Below are positions 1 through 8,096 of a stretch of DNA of 64,000 bases, piece by piece. The stretch is from NCBI RefSeq assembly GCF_000012325.1, contig NC_003910.7:3720001-3784000 (forward strand), written 5' to 3'. Every line of letters starts with the position of its first letter. Within the stretch, counting starts at the first letter, position 1. Under the pieces are notes generated by a model. It was not told where the DNA came from. It saw only the letters and a list, made by a program, of their open reading frames with translations, and did not search any database. The DNA is from Colwellia psychrerythraea 34H. GTDB lineage: Bacteria > Pseudomonadota > Gammaproteobacteria > Enterobacterales > Alteromonadaceae. Position numbers and translations under genes: made by a program.

Positions 1-2
1 AA

Positions 3-182
3 ATGGTCAGTTTTTCTCCTGATATATCATACGTAAAAGCCAGAGAGATATCAGTAGCACAAAAGAGCATTATGGCTGAAATAATGCAAATTAAGAATAT
101 TCACCAGTGTTGGCAGGAGGATCACATATACCAGGAGTTAGAAAAAATGGCCTTAACAAGACTTGCCCCTTTACTCAAATAG
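3..182 (+). CDS. C-terminal end of an unidentified gene (5' end outside window)
   Basis: An open frame runs in from the left edge and stops at TAG (180-182). About 59 codons are visible, ending in ALTRLAPLLK. It is mostly charged and helical in composition (QIKNIHQCWQEDHIYQELEKMA) with no membrane segment. The ATG at position 3 has no visible upstream sequence, so it is more likely an internal Met than the start. I do not recognise the family. The following gene is convergent. Real coding status is only moderately supported. Confidence 0.4.
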   Translation: MVSFSPDISYVKAREISVAQKSIMAEIMQIKNIHQCWQEDHIYQELEKMALTRLAPLLK

Positions 183-227
183 CCCGGTTTGCATAAGTTA
201 AGAATAAAACCTTAGAGTAGCGATTAG

Positions 228-605
228 TTAAAATTCTAGTGAAAACAATAATTCTGATAAATCGGGCTTCCATTGGAATTCTTTTAGTTTGATCCTGCTA
301 CCAATCACAACGACCTGCTCATCTTGCAAATGATGCTTTTGCTTATCAAAATTTTCACTGCCTGGAGGGAAAGAAATCTTACCCTGTGAGTTAATAACTC
401 TAAACCAAGGTACCCTTTGCCCTCGCCAGCCATCTTTTGGTACTTTACCAAGCGATTTACCGACCAGACGCGCTCTACCAGGCAAACCGGCTAAATCCGC
501 AATTTGCCCATAACAAGCCACCTTACCTTGCGGAATTAACTGTACCGTTTGCCATATTTGTTGGTAATGAGGATTTAGCATTGTGTTATTAGTCCTGTTT
601 TTCAT
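228..605 (-). CDS. Alkyltransferase-like DNA-binding protein (MGMT family, ATL type)
   Basis: This 125-residue protein has the fold of the C-terminal domain of O6-alkylguanine-DNA alkyltransferase: QGKVACYGQIADLAGLPGRA (DNA-binding helix) followed by the active-site region. The catalytic PCHRV motif reads PWFRVI at about residues 66-71, so the methyl-accepting cysteine is a tryptophan. That is the hallmark of ATL proteins (E. coli YbaZ type), which bind O6-alkylguanine and hand the lesion to nucleotide excision repair rather than removing the alkyl group. An alternative ATG at 581 (residue 9) has a weak AGGA upstream, so the protein may start there. It stands alone and is divergent from the next gene. 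Confidence 0.85.
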   Translation of the reverse strand: MKNRTNNTMLNPHYQQIWQTVQLIPQGKVACYGQIADLAGLPGRARLVGKSLGKVPKDGWRGQRVPWFRVINSQGKISFPPGSENFDKQKHHLQDEQVVVIGSRIKLKEFQWKPDLSELLFSLEF

Positions 606-692
606 CCGAATTGTTAATTACCGAATAAATTACGGTATCATAGCAGCATAAGTAAAAATAACGCGAGCGGTCAATAGACCCTGAGGAAAAAC

Positions 693-1148
693 ATGAAAAT
701 TTGGGTTGATGCTGATGCATGTCCAGTGGTGATCAAAGAAATATTATTCAAAGCAGCTGACAGAACGAAAATAGCCATCACCTTGGTGGCTAATCATCAT
801 GTCCGCATACCTCCTTCGCCTTTTATAAGTTTCATGCAGGTAAGTAGCGGCTTTGATGTTGCCGACGATGAAATAGTTAAGCGTATTGAAGCTAATGATT
901 TAGTTATCACCAGTGATATTCCACTAGCAGATGAAGTGATAGATAAGTCGGGTATTGCCCTTAGTCCACGTGGCGAGCTTTATACTAAGGAAAATATAAA
1001 ATCGCGTCTCAATATTCGTGACTTTATGGACACCATGCGTGCTAGCGGCGTGCATACAGGTGGGCCACCTGCTTTAAATCAAACAGATAGACAAAATTTT
1101 GCTAACCACCTTGACCGTATTATTACCCAATTTAAGAAAACTCAATAG
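693..1148 (+). CDS. YaiI/YqxD family protein (DUF188, UPF0178)
   Basis: This 151-residue protein matches the DUF188 family in length and sequence. It opens with [17 protein letters not shown], has a conserved acidic DADACP motif at residues 6-11, and has a central [14 protein letters not shown] segment typical of PIN-like nuclease folds. The family is widespread but its activity is not established. A good Shine-Dalgarno (TGAGGAAAAAC) lies just before the ATG. No operon partner is present. A perfect stem-loop follows at 1204-1227. Confidence 0.88.
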   Translation: MKIWVDADACPVVIKEILFKAADRTKIAITLVANHHVRIPPSPFISFMQVSSGFDVADDEIVKRIEANDLVITSDIPLADEVIDKSGIALSPRGELYTKENIKSRLNIRDFMDTMRASGVHTGGPPALNQTDRQNFANHLDRIITQFKKTQ

Positions 1149-1203
1149 GTATAAAAGTACGTATTTTAGCTGGAACCTGCATACTCATGCGATTAGAGGA
1201 TAG

Positions 1204-1227
1204 GCAGATACTCAAGTGAGTATCTGC
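1204..1227. terminator. Perfect stem-loop between convergent genes
   Basis: GCAGATACTC and GAGTATCTGC form a 10-bp perfect stem with an AAGT loop between the yaiI stop and the convergent channel gene stop. There is no strong T-run on either side, so intrinsic termination is plausible but not certain. Confidence 0.5.
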
Positions 1228-1287
1228 GAATTAACTTTAAGTGATTTTCAATTAAGACTATGCAAGTAACACAAGCCTATTTCACTC

Positions 1288-2112
1288 TTAGGTTTTGGCT
1301 AACAAGAGTGCTTTAATTTCTGCTATTTCACTTTCTAATTTATCAATTTGTGCGCGACTAGCGGGCTCACCGCCATCTCCACTTTCACCGTGTTGCTCTG
1401 CACGAAACTGCTCATGTTCTTGACTCATCACTTCTAATACCGTACCCACCATCATATTTAAAAAGATAAAGGCGGTTAAAAAGATAAAAGTTAAATAATA
1501 AATCCAGCTTAGTGGATGTACAGCCATGGTTTCGTACATAACATCGGTCCAATCTTCAAAAGTGGCAACACGAAATAAGGTCAACATAGAGATGGAAACA
1601 TCACCCCATAACACTTCGTTAATTGAGTGAAAGTACATGCTACCGATTGCGGCATAAATATAGAAAATTACAAACATAAGCAGCGCGATATACCCCATAC
1701 GAGGTATCGCTTTTAGTAATGCATTAATCAGTAAGCGTAATTCTGGCACCATGGATACTAAACGCAGAACACGAAAGACTCGCAATAATCGAGCGAGTAG
1801 CACACCTGAGCCACCTGATGGAACTAAGCTACCAATAACAATAACCGTATCAAAAATATTCCAGCCACTTTTAAAGAAGTTCTTTTTCTGGGGACACGCT
1901 AAATAACGAATAGATATCTCTATAGCAAAAAATACAGTCACCGCTACATCCATAAGCAATAAAATAGCGACTACGTTAGAGGATAGATTATGTGTTTTTG
2001 CGCCAATCAATAACGCAGATAATAAAATAACCGCAATGACAACACCTTGAAATACTTTGCTGTTATCTATTTTTCTAAGTTGGCGCTGAGCCTTGACTAC
2101 CAAAAGCCCCAT
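1288..2112 (-). CDS. Voltage-gated sodium channel, NavBac type (ion transporter)
   Basis: This 274-residue six-helix channel has one S1-S6 unit, as in NaChBac. S4 carries regularly spaced arginines around residues 108-117 (ARLLRVFRVLRL). The pore loop reads ATFEDWTDVMYE at about 183-194, the place of the TLESW/TLEDW sodium selectivity filter, with the key Glu present. S6 (about 205-230) is followed by a charged linker and a C-terminal coiled coil (AQIDKLESEIAEIKALL), the tetramer bundle of the family. Its ATG overlaps the stop of the upstream hydrolase gene (TAATG), so the two are translationally coupled. Sodium selectivity is inferred from the filter. Confidence 0.88.
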   Translation of the reverse strand: MGLLVVKAQRQLRKIDNSKVFQGVVIAVILLSALLIGAKTHNLSSNVVAILLLMDVAVTVFFAIEISIRYLACPQKKNFFKSGWNIFDTVIVIGSLVPSGGSGVLLARLLRVFRVLRLVSMVPELRLLINALLKAIPRMGYIALLMFVIFYIYAAIGSMYFHSINEVLWGDVSISMLTLFRVATFEDWTDVMYETMAVHPLSWIYYLTFIFLTAFIFLNMMVGTVLEVMSQEHEQFRAEQHGESGDGGEPASRAQIDKLESEIAEIKALLLAKT

Positions 2113-2771
2113 TATCTCATCCCTACCGCAGCATCACTTACATGAGGATTACTGCGGCGCTCTTGCCCAAAAGTACTCATTGGGCCATGTCCAGGGATAA
2201 AACGAACATCATCACCTAAAAGGAATAAATTTTTACGAATAGAATTAATCAGCGTTGCATGATCGCCACGAGGAAAGTCAGTGCGCCCTATTGAGCCACT
2301 AAATAGCACATCGCCAACTTGGGCAAGTTTTGACTCACGATGAAAGAACACAACATGCCCAGGTGTATGACCCGGACAAAAATACACTTCCATAACAATA
2401 TTACCAAAACTAACGGTATCACCTTGATCTAAAAAACGGTTTGGCGTAAATTTTTTCGCATAAGAGAAAGCACCACCAAAGCGTTGCTTTTGATCTTCAA
2501 TTCCATCTATCCAGAACTGATCTTCTTTGTGTGGGCCTTCTATCAGCACATCGTAGTGGTTTGCAAGATCATCAGTTGCACCCGCATGATCAATATGTGC
2601 ATGCGTAATTAGAATCTTTTCAAGTGTTAAGCCATGTTTGGTAATACCCGCTTTAATTTTTTCGATATCACCACCAGGGTCCACTACCGCAGCTTTTTTA
2701 GTGTCACTACACCAAAATAAAGTACAGTTTTGCTCAAAAGGGGTTACCGGAATAATTTCATGCTTCAACAT
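2112..2771 (-). CDS. MBL-fold metallohydrolase, glyoxalase II-like (YcbL type)
   Basis: This 219-residue metallo-beta-lactamase fold protein has the binuclear metal motif THAHIDHAG at residues 56-64, further ligand regions CPGHTPGHVV and VGDVLF, and the terminal FIPGHGP. Length and the NCTLFW N-terminus fit the YcbL subgroup of glyoxalase II-like thioester hydrolases, which lacks the long C-terminal domain of GloB. Substrate is unknown. It precedes and overlaps the sodium channel gene by one base. The upstream region (2772-2979) is shared with the divergent NSS transporter gene. Confidence 0.85.
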   Translation of the reverse strand: MLKHEIIPVTPFEQNCTLFWCSDTKKAAVVDPGGDIEKIKAGITKHGLTLEKILITHAHIDHAGATDDLANHYDVLIEGPHKEDQFWIDGIEDQKQRFGGAFSYAKKFTPNRFLDQGDTVSFGNIVMEVYFCPGHTPGHVVFFHRESKLAQVGDVLFSGSIGRTDFPRGDHATLINSIRKNLFLLGDDVRFIPGHGPMSTFGQERRSNPHVSDAAVGMR

Positions 2772-2979
2772 ATCTTGCTCTTCAATTGTTACTATTTACA
2801 AAATGACAGTATTATATACTCAAGCCACCTCAATATGCGAGTTTCAGTCTCTCCTGTGTCCATAAATTATTCCGTTATATTGCTAACAAAAATGTAATAA
2901 AAGCAATGAATAGTGCTTCCCCTAAGCGCCTTAACTCGGTAAGCTTTGCGCAACTAATTTTATCGACTACTCACTATTT

Positions 2980-4317
2980 ATGACCACAGCTTCTTCTCGC
3001 GATTCTTTTCATTCTCGTCTTGGTTTTGTTCTCGCTGCAGCAGGTGCTGCTATAGGTTTAGGCAATATTTGGGCGTTCCCTACTCAGGCGGCAAATAATG
3101 GCGGTGGTGCTTTTTTAGTTGTTTATTTAGTGGTGACTTTTTTACTTGCTTTGCCTGCACTTTATGCAGAAATTTATATTGGCAATCAAGCACAAACTAA
3201 CCCTGTTTCCGCCTTAGCTAACGCATGTGGTAAGCGCTTTAATAAACTCGGACACTCTGCTGGCATCATAGGGATTATTGGTGCGATGATGATGCTCAGT
3301 TTTTATACCATAGTAGCCGGTTGGATGTTGTCGCATGCGCTAGCGTCATTAGCTGAATTAGTTGGTTTACTGGATTTATCGCATTGGCTATCGACCTCAA
3401 GCACGCTGCGAAATGTAATATTTACGCCCATATTTATCGTGCTAGGTGCTGCTATCGTTCATCAAGGCGTTCACAGTGGCATAGAGCGTTGGTCTGCGCG
3501 ATTAATGCCAATGTTATTAGTGATGTTGTTTGGTTTAATCATTTACATCTTACAGCAAGATGGTGCGAAAGAAGGTTTGACGCTTTATTTAGTCCCTGAT
3601 TTTAGTCAAGTCACTGAGCCAAAATTGATTATTTCGGCCATGGGGCAAGCATTTTTCTCACTCGCTATTGGTGTTGGCGCTATGATGGCTTATGGCTCAT
3701 ATATGCCTAAAGGACAAAGTGTAGGTAAGTTAGTATTATCGATAACGTTACTTGATACCTTTATTGCTTTTATTGCTGGTTTACTGATTATCCCTGCTCT
3801 CTTTGTCGCTCAACATAGTGGACAAGAAGTTTTTGTAGACGGTCATCTCATTGGTGAAGGGCAACTTATTTTTAATATTTTACCAACCTTATTTAGCTCT
3901 ATGGGAGGCATGGGATTACTTGTTTCTTTTGCTTTTTTCTCACTGTTATCAATTGCAGCCCTTACCTCAACAATTTCATCAACTGAAGTGCCCGTTGCTT
4001 ATCTCATTGAAGATAAAGCGATGACAAGAAAACGTGCAACTTGGTTAGTCTCTGGGTTAGTATTTATTGCCAGTATGTTTCTCATTGCCTTTTTTGAGCA
4101 ACTATTTGGCTTAGTGATCCAGCTCTTAACTACTATTTTACAACCCCTAATGTCATTGTTTTACTTCATCGTTATTGGTTGGTTGTGGAAACGAGGGAAT
4201 CAACTTACCGATATTGCTCAGTTAAATAAACACATGTCACTAAAATTACTTGGCTTTTATTTACGCTTTATCTGCCCAATTCTTTTAGTGGTAGTCTTTA
4301 TTAATGTGGCTTTTTAA
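2980..4317 (+). CDS. Sodium-dependent transporter, NSS/SLC6 family
   Basis: This 445-residue membrane protein begins with the NSS signature: SRLGFVLAAAGAAIGLGNIW, then FPTQAANNGGGAFLVVYLV, the unwound TM1 that binds Na+ and substrate in LeuT. About 11-12 hydrophobic segments follow, the usual count for bacterial NSS (TnaT, MhsT). It probably imports a neutral or aromatic amino acid with sodium, but the substrate cannot be read from sequence. No convincing Shine-Dalgarno precedes the ATG. The gene stands alone and is followed by a non-coding repeat element. Confidence 0.9.
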   Translation: MTTASSRDSFHSRLGFVLAAAGAAIGLGNIWAFPTQAANNGGGAFLVVYLVVTFLLALPALYAEIYIGNQAQTNPVSALANACGKRFNKLGHSAGIIGIIGAMMMLSFYTIVAGWMLSHALASLAELVGLLDLSHWLSTSSTLRNVIFTPIFIVLGAAIVHQGVHSGIERWSARLMPMLLVMLFGLIIYILQQDGAKEGLTLYLVPDFSQVTEPKLIISAMGQAFFSLAIGVGAMMAYGSYMPKGQSVGKLVLSITLLDTFIAFIAGLLIIPALFVAQHSGQEVFVDGHLIGEGQLIFNILPTLFSSMGGMGLLVSFAFFSLLSIAALTSTISSTEVPVAYLIEDKAMTRKRATWLVSGLVFIASMFLIAFFEQLFGLVIQLLTTILQPLMSLFYFIVIGWLWKRGNQLTDIAQLNKHMSLKLLGFYLRFICPILLVVVFINVAF

Positions 4318-4321
4318 TCGT

Positions 4322-4590
4322 TATACCCGTTCCACTTGAAGATACATGATTCAGCTGGAATTAGAAACGCCTTTAGGCAAGGCATTGATTGAAGAGAATA
4401 GTTATATCTATTGTCGAAATCAATAACGCAAATTAAAGCGCTACTAAACCAGCCCCCTTGTGGAAGGCTGAACAAATCATACTCTGCGTTACATTTCTTT
4501 TTAAGGGAATGACCCTTAATAAAAAAATGTTCCTTGATTATGAATCGCTCAGACTTCCTGAAACGAGCGTATTCAAGTGGAGCGGATATA
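4322..4590. repeat. MITE-like inverted-end repeat, TATACCCGTTCCACTTGAA type, copy 1 (long form)
   Basis: The left end TATACCCGTTCCACTTGAA and the right end, whose reverse complement reads TATATCCGCTCCACTTGAA, form roughly 19-bp imperfect terminal inverted repeats around a 269-bp non-coding body. The outer parts match a 184-bp copy at 32066-32249 closely. This copy carries about 85 extra internal bases, part of which recurs in the element at 56676-56941. No transposase is encoded. A 110-codon frame crossing it on the minus strand is judged spurious. The element fills most of the gap between 4318 and 4697. Confidence 0.85.
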
Positions 4591-4697
4591 TACTCTGATT
4601 GTCTATTGAGGCTAGATGATGTGAACTGATTTGAAGTGAAGTGCATGTTCAGCTAAACAATACTCATTGGTGCTAATGATTAGCGTCGTGAGCGAAA

Positions 4698-5441
4698 CTA
4701 GCGATGTTTACGGTAAATGGCCTCTATCGTACCATTAGCCGTTAATTCTTTGATTACCTTGTTAACGGAGTCTCGTAGCATCTCATCTTTAAAAGCCATG
4801 TGTGAGTAAACGTCTGGCCATAATCTATGTATGGTAAAGTCTTTCGCTGCTATTTTATCTTCATTTATATAACGTTTATCTGCTAAGTCATTTAGAAAAA
4901 TATGTATATCTCCGATACGAATATCTTTCTCACCAGCAACCATCATATAAGTAGTCTCATCTGGCTTTGAATGCTCACTGTAATGAGGATTAGCAAGAGC
5001 CATTTTTTTATAATCGTCACCAAGCATTTCTTTAGCCCCCTGATAGGCAGCAATAGAGAAATCTTGTAAATCGGAAATTTGGTTAACCTTAATTTTTGCT
5101 GAATTTTTTGACACTGCGACATCGGTATAACGGAAAACAGGCGAGGATAAAAAGCCTTTAACTGATGAGTTTGAGAAAATATTGCAGGCAACATCAATTC
5201 GTTGTCCTGAATTGATTTCATGTAACAATCTATTGTTACTCATATAGATAAACTGCACATTATATCTTGGTAATTGCTTAAATATTTCTTCGGTCAGTTC
5301 AAGAAACACACCTTGATTATCTTCTTCATCAAGAAAAGGTGCAAAATTGCCAATACCTATCTTTAAGTCTTGCTCAGCCATTATCAAACTGGATGAACAT
5401 AATAGTGAAAATAAGAGCAAACGGCATAATATTTTAATCAT
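4698..5441 (-). CDS. Periplasmic solute-binding protein, family 3 (orphan)
   Basis: This 247-residue protein has a signal peptide (KILCRLLLFSLLCSSSLIMA, cleavage near residue 22) followed by a SBP_bac_3 domain: LKIGIGNFAPFLDEEDNQG at the start of lobe 1, then ISDLQDFSIAAYQGA in the hinge region. The C-terminal VNKVIKELTANGTIEAIYRKH is typical of these proteins. No ABC permease or ATPase is adjacent and there is no kinase domain, so it is an orphan. Such proteins are common in this order and often have unknown ligands. Probable periplasmic amino-acid-like ligand binder. Confidence 0.8.
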   Translation of the reverse strand: MIKILCRLLLFSLLCSSSLIMAEQDLKIGIGNFAPFLDEEDNQGVFLELTEEIFKQLPRYNVQFIYMSNNRLLHEINSGQRIDVACNIFSNSSVKGFLSSPVFRYTDVAVSKNSAKIKVNQISDLQDFSIAAYQGAKEMLGDDYKKMALANPHYSEHSKPDETTYMMVAGEKDIRIGDIHIFLNDLADKRYINEDKIAAKDFTIHRLWPDVYSHMAFKDEMLRDSVNKVIKELTANGTIEAIYRKHR

Positions 5442-5603
5442 ATAAAATAGCCCACTAACAGAGTGTTATTAACGAGAATAAAGCAACTGATTAGCCACAT
5501 TAGTCATTTTTTGTATAAATCACAATAACCAATAAAACACAAAAAGACGATAAATAGTAGCTAGTTTCTATGATAAGTTAGGAAAATGTTCCTGCCAGTA
5601 CTT

Positions 5604-6992
5604 TTAGTCAAGCAATTCTAAAGATTCTTTTTCACTGAGATCCACCTGCTCTATTTTCTCAAAACGGGTAGATATTTTATCTGCCGAGGTATGTATTTGT
5701 TTCACATCCGTTGCCGCCTGATCTATATGCCTAGCAAGGTTAGCAAAGCGACCTTTAAAGCGACTAAAGTCTTGCGCTAAATCGGACAAATGTGCCTGAA
5801 TAATATGAATTTGCTGTCGCGTCGCCTCATCTTTAAGTACCGAGCGTGCGGTTGTTAATATTGCCATTAAGGTCGTGGGCGATGTCAGCCAAACGCGTTT
5901 CTTATTAGCATATTCTACGAGATCACTTTGGTGACCATGGATCTCAGCAAAAATCGCTTCTGCAGGAATAAACATAATAGCGCCATCAGCTGTTTCGTTA
6001 TCAATCAAATACTTATCACTAATATCATTAATGTGTTTTTTGATATCTATTTTAAATTGGCGCATAGCTGATTTTCGCTCTGCCTCATGGGTTTCAAAAT
6101 CCACCATTTTTCGATAGTTTTCTAATGGGAATTTAGAGTCAACAACAACGTTACCCGTTGGTTTAGGTAAAAAGAGCACACAATCGGCAATTTTACCGTT
6201 TGATAGCGTATGTTGAAGTTTAAAGCTTTGTTCCGGCAATACATTTCTAATCAAGCTATTTAATTGTACTTCACCAAAGGCGCCCCGTGAGCGCTTATCA
6301 TTGAGTACTTCTTGCAAGCTAACTACGTTGGTAGATAATTCAGTAATTTTCTTCTGCGCGTCATCAATTAACGCCAAACGTTGTAAAATATCACTAAAGG
6401 TTTTGGTGGTTTTTTCAAACCCCTCAGCCAAGCGTTTTTCTACTTGACCACTAATCTCTTGTAAACGTTTATCGGTCGCTAGGGTCAAACCATCTATACG
6501 TTTACTCATTTGATCACTACTTTGTGCCAGTGTTTTAGCCAACTCTTCTCGGTTAGCTTGACCCGTATTATTTAGATGATTAATCACCTGATCTAATGAT
6601 TGGCTTTGATTGGTGGCAAGTTGAGTTTGTAATTCGTTAATTTGCCGCATGAGCTTGATACGTAAATCAGCCATTTGCTGTTCAATATTATTCGATAACT
6701 GCAGTTGTTGCTTATCATGGGCTTGTGATAACTGTTGTTGGTTAACATGTTGATAATTTTGCTGTAAATGTAACAATTGTTCTGAAAAATGTTGGCTTAA
6801 TAATGCTTGAACACGCTCTTCTTGCTCAGAATTTTGTGTTAGCACTGCATTTTTGATGCTGCTTAATCGAAATAACACCCATATCAGCATTAAGAAAAAT
6901 ACTAATGCTAATGTGAGTGCGAGTGGTAAAAGGTGTTGTGGCTCTATGGAAAAGTTCATAATTGATACCAAATTCATTAAATTGTTACTCAC
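5604..6992 (-). CDS. rmuC: DNA recombination protein RmuC
   Basis: This 462-residue protein has one N-terminal membrane helix (PLALTLALVFFLMLIWVLF, about residues 23-41), a long Gln-rich coiled coil (to about 230), and the conserved RmuC domain: RGAFGEVQLNSLIRNVLPE, VVVDSKFPLENYRKM, MFIPAEAIFAEIH and SPTTLMAILTT. RmuC limits recombination at inverted repeats and has a PD-(D/E)XK-like nuclease core; VDSKFP fits this. The longest frame starts at GTG 6992; ATGs at 6977 and 6959 are also possible and no start has a clear Shine-Dalgarno. Single gene. Confidence 0.9.
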   Translation of the reverse strand: MSNNLMNLVSIMNFSIEPQHLLPLALTLALVFFLMLIWVLFRLSSIKNAVLTQNSEQEERVQALLSQHFSEQLLHLQQNYQHVNQQQLSQAHDKQQLQLSNNIEQQMADLRIKLMRQINELQTQLATNQSQSLDQVINHLNNTGQANREELAKTLAQSSDQMSKRIDGLTLATDKRLQEISGQVEKRLAEGFEKTTKTFSDILQRLALIDDAQKKITELSTNVVSLQEVLNDKRSRGAFGEVQLNSLIRNVLPEQSFKLQHTLSNGKIADCVLFLPKPTGNVVVDSKFPLENYRKMVDFETHEAERKSAMRQFKIDIKKHINDISDKYLIDNETADGAIMFIPAEAIFAEIHGHQSDLVEYANKKRVWLTSPTTLMAILTTARSVLKDEATRQQIHIIQAHLSDLAQDFSRFKGRFANLARHIDQAATDVKQIHTSADKISTRFEKIEQVDLSEKESLELLD

Positions 6993-7031
6993 TTAAACTG
7001 GCTCAAATACTCTCGAAGAATACCAGCAATG

Positions 7032-7055
7032 AGTACTGTATTTTATTACAGTACT
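7032..7055. repeat. Perfect 9-bp stem-loop between rmuC and the IclR gene
   Basis: AGTACTGTA and TACAGTACT flank a TTTTAT loop. It sits just downstream of the minus-strand IclR gene (stop at 7098) and upstream of rmuC. No T-run follows on the minus strand, so it may be a weak terminator or a protein site. Confidence 0.4.
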
Positions 7056-7097
7056 TTTCATATATTAAAACATAACTAGCTATATTCAACCAGTATT

Positions 7098-7901
7098 TTA
7101 ATAAGTTAGCTGTTCAATAGCAGCCGCACAGGCTTTTAGCGTGGGCAAAATGGTCGTTAATACTTGCTGTCTCGTTGTTTGAGAAATATGCGTGCTGATA
7201 CTTAACGCACCAAGCACTTTTCCTGCTTGATTTCGTACGGGGACAGAAATAGAGGTTAAGCCCAGCTCTAATTCTTGTTCTACCAAAGAATAACCTTGCT
7301 GATTTACCCGTGTAATTTCTGCGGCTAATTCCGCCTTGTTAGTAAGGGTGAAGGCAGTATATTGCTCTATGCGACAGGTTGTTAAAAAGTCATTTAATAC
7401 TTCATCTTTCAGGTCCGCTAACAGTACACGACCTAATGAGGTTGCAAATGCCGGTAAGCGAGTACCTACATTTAAACTAACAGACATGATGCGTTTAGTG
7501 GTAGCAACCCGCCCAACGTAGACAACATCTTCACCGTCTAATACCGCTGCCGAGCAAGACTCATTAAGTTGCTCAACTAACTGTTGCATCAAAGGTTTTG
7601 CGCTTTGCCAAACATCTTGAGAAGCAAGGTATGAAAAACCCAACTTGAGTATTTTCGCCGTTAACGAAAACTGCTTTCCCTCTTGCTTAGCATAACCTTC
7701 ACTAACTAAGGTTAGTAGAAATCGTCTTGCTGCTGCGCGCGTATAACCTGTAGCGGTCGCAACTTCAGACAAGGTCATCGTGGGTCTTTGTTGATCAAAG
7801 GCCTGAATCACCACCAAACCTTTGAGTAATGATTGTACAATTTCGGTTGATTTGATCATAACTTGATCACCATCATGTTTTTCTTGTTCTTGCTTTGACA
7901 T
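7098..7901 (-). CDS. IclR-family transcriptional regulator, PcaR/PcaU/PobR subgroup
   Basis: This 267-residue protein has an N-terminal winged helix (VQSLLKGLVVIQAFDQQRPTM, then SEVATATGYTRAAARRFLLTL) and a C-terminal effector domain ending GALSISTH. The phrases VARVATTKRIMSVSLNVGTRLPAFATSLGRVLLA-like (here RVATTKRIMSVSLNVGTRLP and FATSLGRVLLADL) are typical of beta-ketoadipate pathway regulators. It is divergent from the CoA-transferase operon at 8097, and the 195-bp space between them holds a candidate binding site. Presumed effector: the 3-oxoacid (3-oxoadipate in PcaR) or its precursor. Confidence 0.85.
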   Translation of the reverse strand: MSKQEQEKHDGDQVMIKSTEIVQSLLKGLVVIQAFDQQRPTMTLSEVATATGYTRAAARRFLLTLVSEGYAKQEGKQFSLTAKILKLGFSYLASQDVWQSAKPLMQQLVEQLNESCSAAVLDGEDVVYVGRVATTKRIMSVSLNVGTRLPAFATSLGRVLLADLKDEVLNDFLTTCRIEQYTAFTLTNKAELAAEITRVNQQGYSLVEQELELGLTSISVPVRNQAGKVLGALSISTHISQTTRQQVLTTILPTLKACAAAIEQLTY

Positions 7902-7938
7902 TGAATAATCTCAAACCTACACTAATGTTCGGCATACT

Positions 7939-7968
7939 AACAAGTGTTCGCATAGCGCACAACTTGTT
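7939..7968. promoter_or_regulatory. Candidate IclR/PcaR-type operator
   Basis: AACAAGT (7939-7945) and ACTTGTT (7962-7968) are perfect inverted arms around GTTCGCATAGCGCAC (7946-7960). The core keeps both ends of the P. putida PcaR box as I recall it (GTTCG, five bases, CGCAC). A further TGTTCGGCAT lies about 19 bp upstream. Placed between the IclR gene and its target operon. Function inferred. Confidence 0.6.
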
Positions 7969-8096
7969 TTAGTTAACTTTACATTAGCTAACGTTAAATA
8001 ACTGCCAGATGAAATAACCTAGATCCTTAAATAATTCAATAGGACTAATTTATTGCTCCGTTTGGTATAACACGAACATGATATGAGTAGTGCGAA

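Noticed and set aside
4314..4646. A 110-codon minus-strand reading frame
   Set aside because: It lies almost wholly inside the inverted-end repeat at 4322-4590, has no Shine-Dalgarno or family match, and the related copy at 32066 does not preserve it.
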